From contig JAITKG010000014.1 of NCBI GenBank assembly GCA_031278495.1, positions 1 to 8,980 of the forward strand: a stretch of 8,980 nucleotides of DNA, written 5' to 3'. Source of the DNA: Prevotellaceae bacterium (lineage in GTDB: Bacteria; Bacteroidota; Bacteroidia; Bacteroidales; UBA932). Position numbers and translations under genes: made by a program. The notes under the pieces were generated by a model, which was not told the DNA's origin, did no database searches, and was given only the letters and a program-made list of their open reading frames with translations. Below, in pieces: positions 6,181 through 8,980 of the stretch (position 1 is the first letter of the stretch; every line of letters starts with the position of its first letter).

Positions 6181-7848
6181 ATGGACTGGCTTAATAACCT
6201 TTTGTGGAATGATGGCGTAGCGCATACGATATTGCTGCTTGCGCTGGTAATTACGGCAGGTATCCTGCTCGGGAAAATAAAAATAGGCGGCGTTTCGTTA
6301 GGCATCACCTTTATATTGTTTGCGGGCATCGCCATGAGCCATTTCGGTTTCCGCGCCGACCATCATGTGCTGCATTTCGTCAAGGAATTCGGATTGATTC
6401 TTTTCATTTATGCCGTAGGCTTACAAGTGGGACCGGGCTTTTTTTCTTCTTTCAAAAAAGGAGGATTAACGTTGAATTTATTAGCCGCCGGCATTGTATT
6501 TTCCGGCGTGGGTATTACGGTTCTCTTGCATTTCACCGGCGGCGTTCCCATGCCGGCTATGGTGGGCGTGTTATCGGGCGCCGTAACCAATACACCCGGA
6601 TTAGGCGCAGCGCAGGAAGCTTACATCGGCGTAACCGGCGCAGAAGATCCGTCTATTGCGCTGGGGTATGCGGTAGCTTATCCGTTGGGCGTTGTCGGGA
6701 TTATTCTTTCGATGACGCTGCTGCGTTATGTTTTCCGCATCAACCTGCCGAAAGAAAACGAGCGGCTGGCGGCGACGGAAACAGATAACAAAAACGCCGT
6801 ATGCCTGCTCTCGCTGGAAGTGAAGAATCCCGCCCTTTTCGGCAAGGATATAAAAACCATTCTGGAATTGATCAACCGGAAAATAGTCATTTCGCGCGTA
6901 TGCCATGCCGACGGGAAAATAGAACTGGCCTCGTCGAAAAGCATCCTTCACGAGGACGACAGGGTACTCGTGATTACTACCCCGCGCGACCGCGACGCTG
7001 TAGCCAGCTTCATCGGGCGGGCGATTGAGATGAGCAACGAGCAATGGAATAAGCTGAGTTCGGATTTTGTGTCGCGGCGGATATTGGTTACCCTGTCCGA
7101 AGTATCGGGAAAAACGCTCGCGCAACTCAATTTGCGCAACCGCTTCGGCGTAAACATCACCCGCGTCAACCGGGCGGGCATTGACTTGATTGCACGTCCG
7201 ACGCTGGCATTGCAGATGGGCGACCGCGTGATGGTCGTCGGGACGCTGGAGGCTATCGCCGGCGTGGAAAAAGTATTGGGTAACCAACTGAAACGCCTCC
7301 GCGAACCCAATTTGGTACCGATATTTACCGGCATCTTTTTAGGCGTACTGTTAGGCAGTATTCCGTTTACTTTCCCCGGCATTCCGCAACCTGTAAAGCT
7401 TGGTTTGGCAGGCGGACCGTTGGTTATAGCCATCCTGATAAGCGTGTTCGGTCCCAAACTTAAACTGGTTACTTACGCTACCATGAGCGCCAACCTGATG
7501 CTGCGCGAAGTGGGCATCTGTTTATTCCTTGCCTGCGTAGGACTGGAAGCCGGCGAACAATTTGTGGAAACCATCCGGCACGGCGGCTTGCTGTGGGTCG
7601 GATTGGGCGTTATCATTACCATCGTTCCCCTCCTCGTATTCGGCGTTATCGGGAAAAAATGGTGTAAACTGAATTATTTTTCACTCATGGGTTTGCTTGC
7701 CGGAAGCACTACCGACCCGCCCGCACTCTCGTATGCCGTAGCCACTGCCGGTCATGATACGCCTTCAATAAGCTATGCTTCGGTTTATCCGCTTACCATG
7801 TTTTTGCGGGTGCTGTCGGCGCAATTGCTGATACTGTTTTTTGTATAG
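6181..7848 (+). CDS. AspT/YidE-type putative transporter with two TrkA-C domains
   Basis: The protein has 555 residues, matching the YidE/YbjL/AspT family (aspartate:alanine exchanger superfamily, TC 2.A.81). An N-terminal membrane half covers about residues 15-185. Two cytoplasmic TrkA-C (RCK_C) domains follow at about 205-285 and 295-375, the first ending with DDRVLVITTPRD and the second with GDRVMVVGTLEAI. A C-terminal membrane half covers about 378-555. The two halves carry the duplicated signature: GAVTNTPGLGAAQEAY at 133-148 and AGSTTDPPALSYA at 507-519, each followed by a Y-P-L segment (AVAYPLG, ASVYPLTM). AspT exchanges aspartate for alanine; the substrate of YidE-type proteins is not known, so none is assigned here. 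The TrkA-C domains suggest control by a bound small molecule. It follows the marC-family gene by 48 bp with no separate promoter seen. Start: an ATG after an AT-rich leader with no Shine-Dalgarno sequence. Confidence 0.94.
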   Translation: MDWLNNLLWNDGVAHTILLLALVITAGILLGKIKIGGVSLGITFILFAGIAMSHFGFRADHHVLHFVKEFGLILFIYAVGLQVGPGFFSSFKKGGLTLNLLAAGIVFSGVGITVLLHFTGGVPMPAMVGVLSGAVTNTPGLGAAQEAYIGVTGAEDPSIALGYAVAYPLGVVGIILSMTLLRYVFRINLPKENERLAATETDNKNAVCLLSLEVKNPALFGKDIKTILELINRKIVISRVCHADGKIELASSKSILHEDDRVLVITTPRDRDAVASFIGRAIEMSNEQWNKLSSDFVSRRILVTLSEVSGKTLAQLNLRNRFGVNITRVNRAGIDLIARPTLALQMGDRVMVVGTLEAIAGVEKVLGNQLKRLREPNLVPIFTGIFLGVLLGSIPFTFPGIPQPVKLGLAGGPLVIAILISVFGPKLKLVTYATMSANLMLREVGICLFLACVGLEAGEQFVETIRHGGLLWVGLGVIITIVPLLVFGVIGKKWCKLNYFSLMGLLAGSTTDPPALSYAVATAGHDTPSISYASVYPLTMFLRVLSAQLLILFFV

Positions 7849-7856
7849 TTGTAAAA

Positions 7857-7894
7857 GCGTAAAGCAACGCCTTCTTTTTCCTGCCGCAAGCGGC
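7857..7894 (+). terminator. Weak terminator region after the transporter gene
   Basis: A short stem GCGT (7857-7860) with ACGC (7867-7870) is followed by a T-rich run (7872-7879). A second stem, GCCGC/GCGGC (7883-7894), is followed by TTT. Both are short. They sit in the 81-bp gap between two convergent genes, where termination is expected. An additional CTGC/GCAG stem lies at about 7913-7923. Confidence 0.3.
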
Positions 7895-7929
7895 TTTATC
7901 CATTTTATCCGGCTGCGTAGCAGTTTCAC

Positions 7930-8763
7930 CTATTGTTTTATTGCCAGATTGTCGAAACAGAAGTAAGCGGGGGTCTTCATGCCATATTCTCCGACATCAT
8001 TGCTCTGCAGGTTGAACTTAATCTCTGCCACACTGCCCAGCGGCGACAGGTCTACTTTTGTCCATTCCGTAATGACGCCGGGCGAAGAAGCCGTGCGGAA
8101 GTCGGCTAAATAAAATTCTACTGTGCCGGTAGAAACGCCGCTCTTATTAACCCCTTCGATAACCAGCTTAAACCAGTCTTTGTCGTCGCGGTTGAAAACC
8201 TTAGCGCCAAACGCATCGCCGTTCTTCATAGACAACGCGGCATAGGTAGTGTTGGTTACGTAGAAATGGTCGAACACACATTCCTTGTCCGTGCCTTTCT
8301 TCCCGTTCAGGAAAGAAACGCTGCTGTTCCCATAGCTGACGGCAAAGGTGTTGCTGCCATCGTAACCGCCCTTGCCGGTTGTGACGTCGCGGTAATAGAC
8401 GCTGCACTGGTTGGTGTAGCCGGCGGTGGTTGTGTCGTTCCACTGCGAGATAGCGACGCCGCCATTATAGAAAGTGGGGACGTCAGAATAATCACCCGTC
8501 TCGTTAATCATCATATACAAGCCGCTGCCCGTGTCGCTGTAGCCCAGATACTGGTTTTCATGACCGCTGTACAGGTTCGCGCCATACGCAGTAGGCCCGG
8601 CAAGGTAACTTGGGTCTACATTCTCAAAGGTGATGACATAAGGAGCAGGGTTGTCGTCGATGTTGTCATCCTTTGTGCAACCTGTAAAAGTTAGCATGGC
8701 TACTGCCGGTAATACCATAAAGGTGGTTTTACACCTGTCGAAAAATTTGTTTGTTTTCTTCAT
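7930..8763 (-). CDS. DUF4465 surface lipoprotein (possible vitamin B12-binding, BtuH-like)
   Basis: The protein has 277 residues. Residues 1-28 form a lipoprotein signal peptide ending LTFTGC, so Cys29 would be lipidated. The next residues, TKDDN, resemble the acidic lipoprotein export signal that sends Bacteroidota lipoproteins to the cell surface. The remainder matches DUF4465: a start with TFENVDPSYLAG, a central GGVAISQWNDTT and FAVSYGN, then GDAFGAKVFNRDDKDWFKLVIEG, EFYLADFR, and a final block with WTKVDLSPLGSV...YGMKTPAYFCFDNLAI, typically beta-sandwich. From memory, DUF4465 lipoproteins of gut Bacteroides include B12-binding proteins named BtuH; I could not check this. The gene starts 43 bp after the stop of a DUF6580 gene on the same strand, supporting an uptake operon. 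It may bind another ligand. The short leader is AT-rich and shows no clear promoter of its own. Confidence 0.92.
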   Translation of the reverse strand: MKKTNKFFDRCKTTFMVLPAVAMLTFTGCTKDDNIDDNPAPYVITFENVDPSYLAGPTAYGANLYSGHENQYLGYSDTGSGLYMMINETGDYSDVPTFYNGGVAISQWNDTTTAGYTNQCSVYYRDVTTGKGGYDGSNTFAVSYGNSSVSFLNGKKGTDKECVFDHFYVTNTTYAALSMKNGDAFGAKVFNRDDKDWFKLVIEGVNKSGVSTGTVEFYLADFRTASSPGVITEWTKVDLSPLGSVAEIKFNLQSNDVGEYGMKTPAYFCFDNLAIKQ

Positions 8764-8783
8764 GTTATTTAATTTATTGTTTG

Positions 8784-8816
8784 TTTTAGTTCTTATTTCT
8801 TAACTTTTAGTTCCTA
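8784..8816 (-). repeat. Short direct repeat in the DUF6580-DUF4465 spacer
   Basis: TTTTAGTTC(T/C)TA occurs at 8784-8795 and 8805-8816 on the plus strand (GAACTAAAA read on the minus strand), 21 bp apart. The second copy overlaps the stop codon of the upstream gene. It lies just before the DUF4465 start and is probably AT-rich intergenic filler, though a binding site cannot be excluded. Confidence 0.4.
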
Positions 8817-8980
8817 ACTGGAAGCAGCGCCGGAAACCGTCGTGCGCTCCATTCAAAAATACCGAACAGCAGGGCGGTATAGACGAGGTCGCCGGCGAGG
8901 GTGTTTTGGAAGAAGGGCAGGCCGGCTGCGTAGCACGTCCACAGGCCGCCGGCCGTGTGCGGGTACATGCCCGACGAGCA
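8807..8980 (-). CDS. DUF6580 family putative transport protein, C-terminal fragment (start outside window)
   Basis: The minus strand is open from the right edge (8980) to a TAA at 8809-8807, giving 57 residues. It includes MYPHTAGGLW, CYAAGLPFF, NTLAGDLVYTALLFG and a short basic tail. I recognise this as the end of a DUF6580 membrane protein, a family of roughly 180 residues with several membrane segments. It is common in Bacteroidota, often near TonB-dependent B12 or metal-chelate receptor genes. The role is not established; a substrate-capture subunit similar to ECF transporters has been suggested by its context and hydrophobicity, which is inference. It is followed on the same strand by the DUF4465 lipoprotein gene after 43 bp. 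The family call rests on the fragment only. Confidence 0.78.
   Translation of the reverse strand, partial: CSSGMYPHTAGGLWTCYAAGLPFFQNTLAGDLVYTALLFGIFEWSARRFPALLPVRN

Overview
The window looks like a chromosomal piece of a Bacteroidota genome, most likely order Bacteroidales. The basis is the gene families (a Bacteroidales-style BamA followed by an OmpH/Skp chaperone, a DUF4465 lipoprotein, a DUF6580 membrane protein), start codons without Shine-Dalgarno sequences in AT-rich leaders, and several TAnnTTTG elements, the -7 motif of Bacteroidota sigma-ABfr promoters. No transposase, integrase, phage gene, CRISPR array, tRNA or rRNA was recognised.

Layout. (1) 1-723 (+): C-terminal end of a secreted or surface protein with an Ig-like tail and three near-identical cysteine-rich 43-44-residue repeats. 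(2) 724-1299: 576 bases without a protein gene, but highly structured. Five inverted repeats lie between 819 and 1043. A good minus-strand promoter (about 1059-1091) points into them, suggesting a small RNA of about 150 nt read leftward. A further dyad lies at 1128-1167 and the bamA promoter at about 1232-1262. (3) 1300-4418 (+): bamA then skp/ompH, the outer-membrane-protein assembly pair. (4) 5481-4447 (-): thiL, thiamine-monophosphate kinase, convergent with skp and divergent from the next gene. (5) 5548-7848 (+): a MarC-family membrane protein and an AspT/YidE-type transporter with two TrkA-C domains, probably one transcript. (6) 8980-7930 (-): the last 57 codons of a DUF6580 membrane protein followed by a DUF4465 surface lipoprotein, probably the downstream end of an uptake operon, with vitamin B12 the leading guess.

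How the genes work together. BamA and Skp act together: Skp carries unfolded outer-membrane proteins across the periplasm and BamA folds them into the outer membrane. The DUF6580/DUF4465 pair probably works with a TonB-dependent receptor beyond the right edge. The other genes are housekeeping or of unknown substrate.

Most of the window is ordinary core genome. Points deserving a second look are the structured non-coding locus before bamA, the repeat protein at the left edge, unusual substitutions at metal-site positions of ThiL, and the DUF6580/DUF4465 pair.
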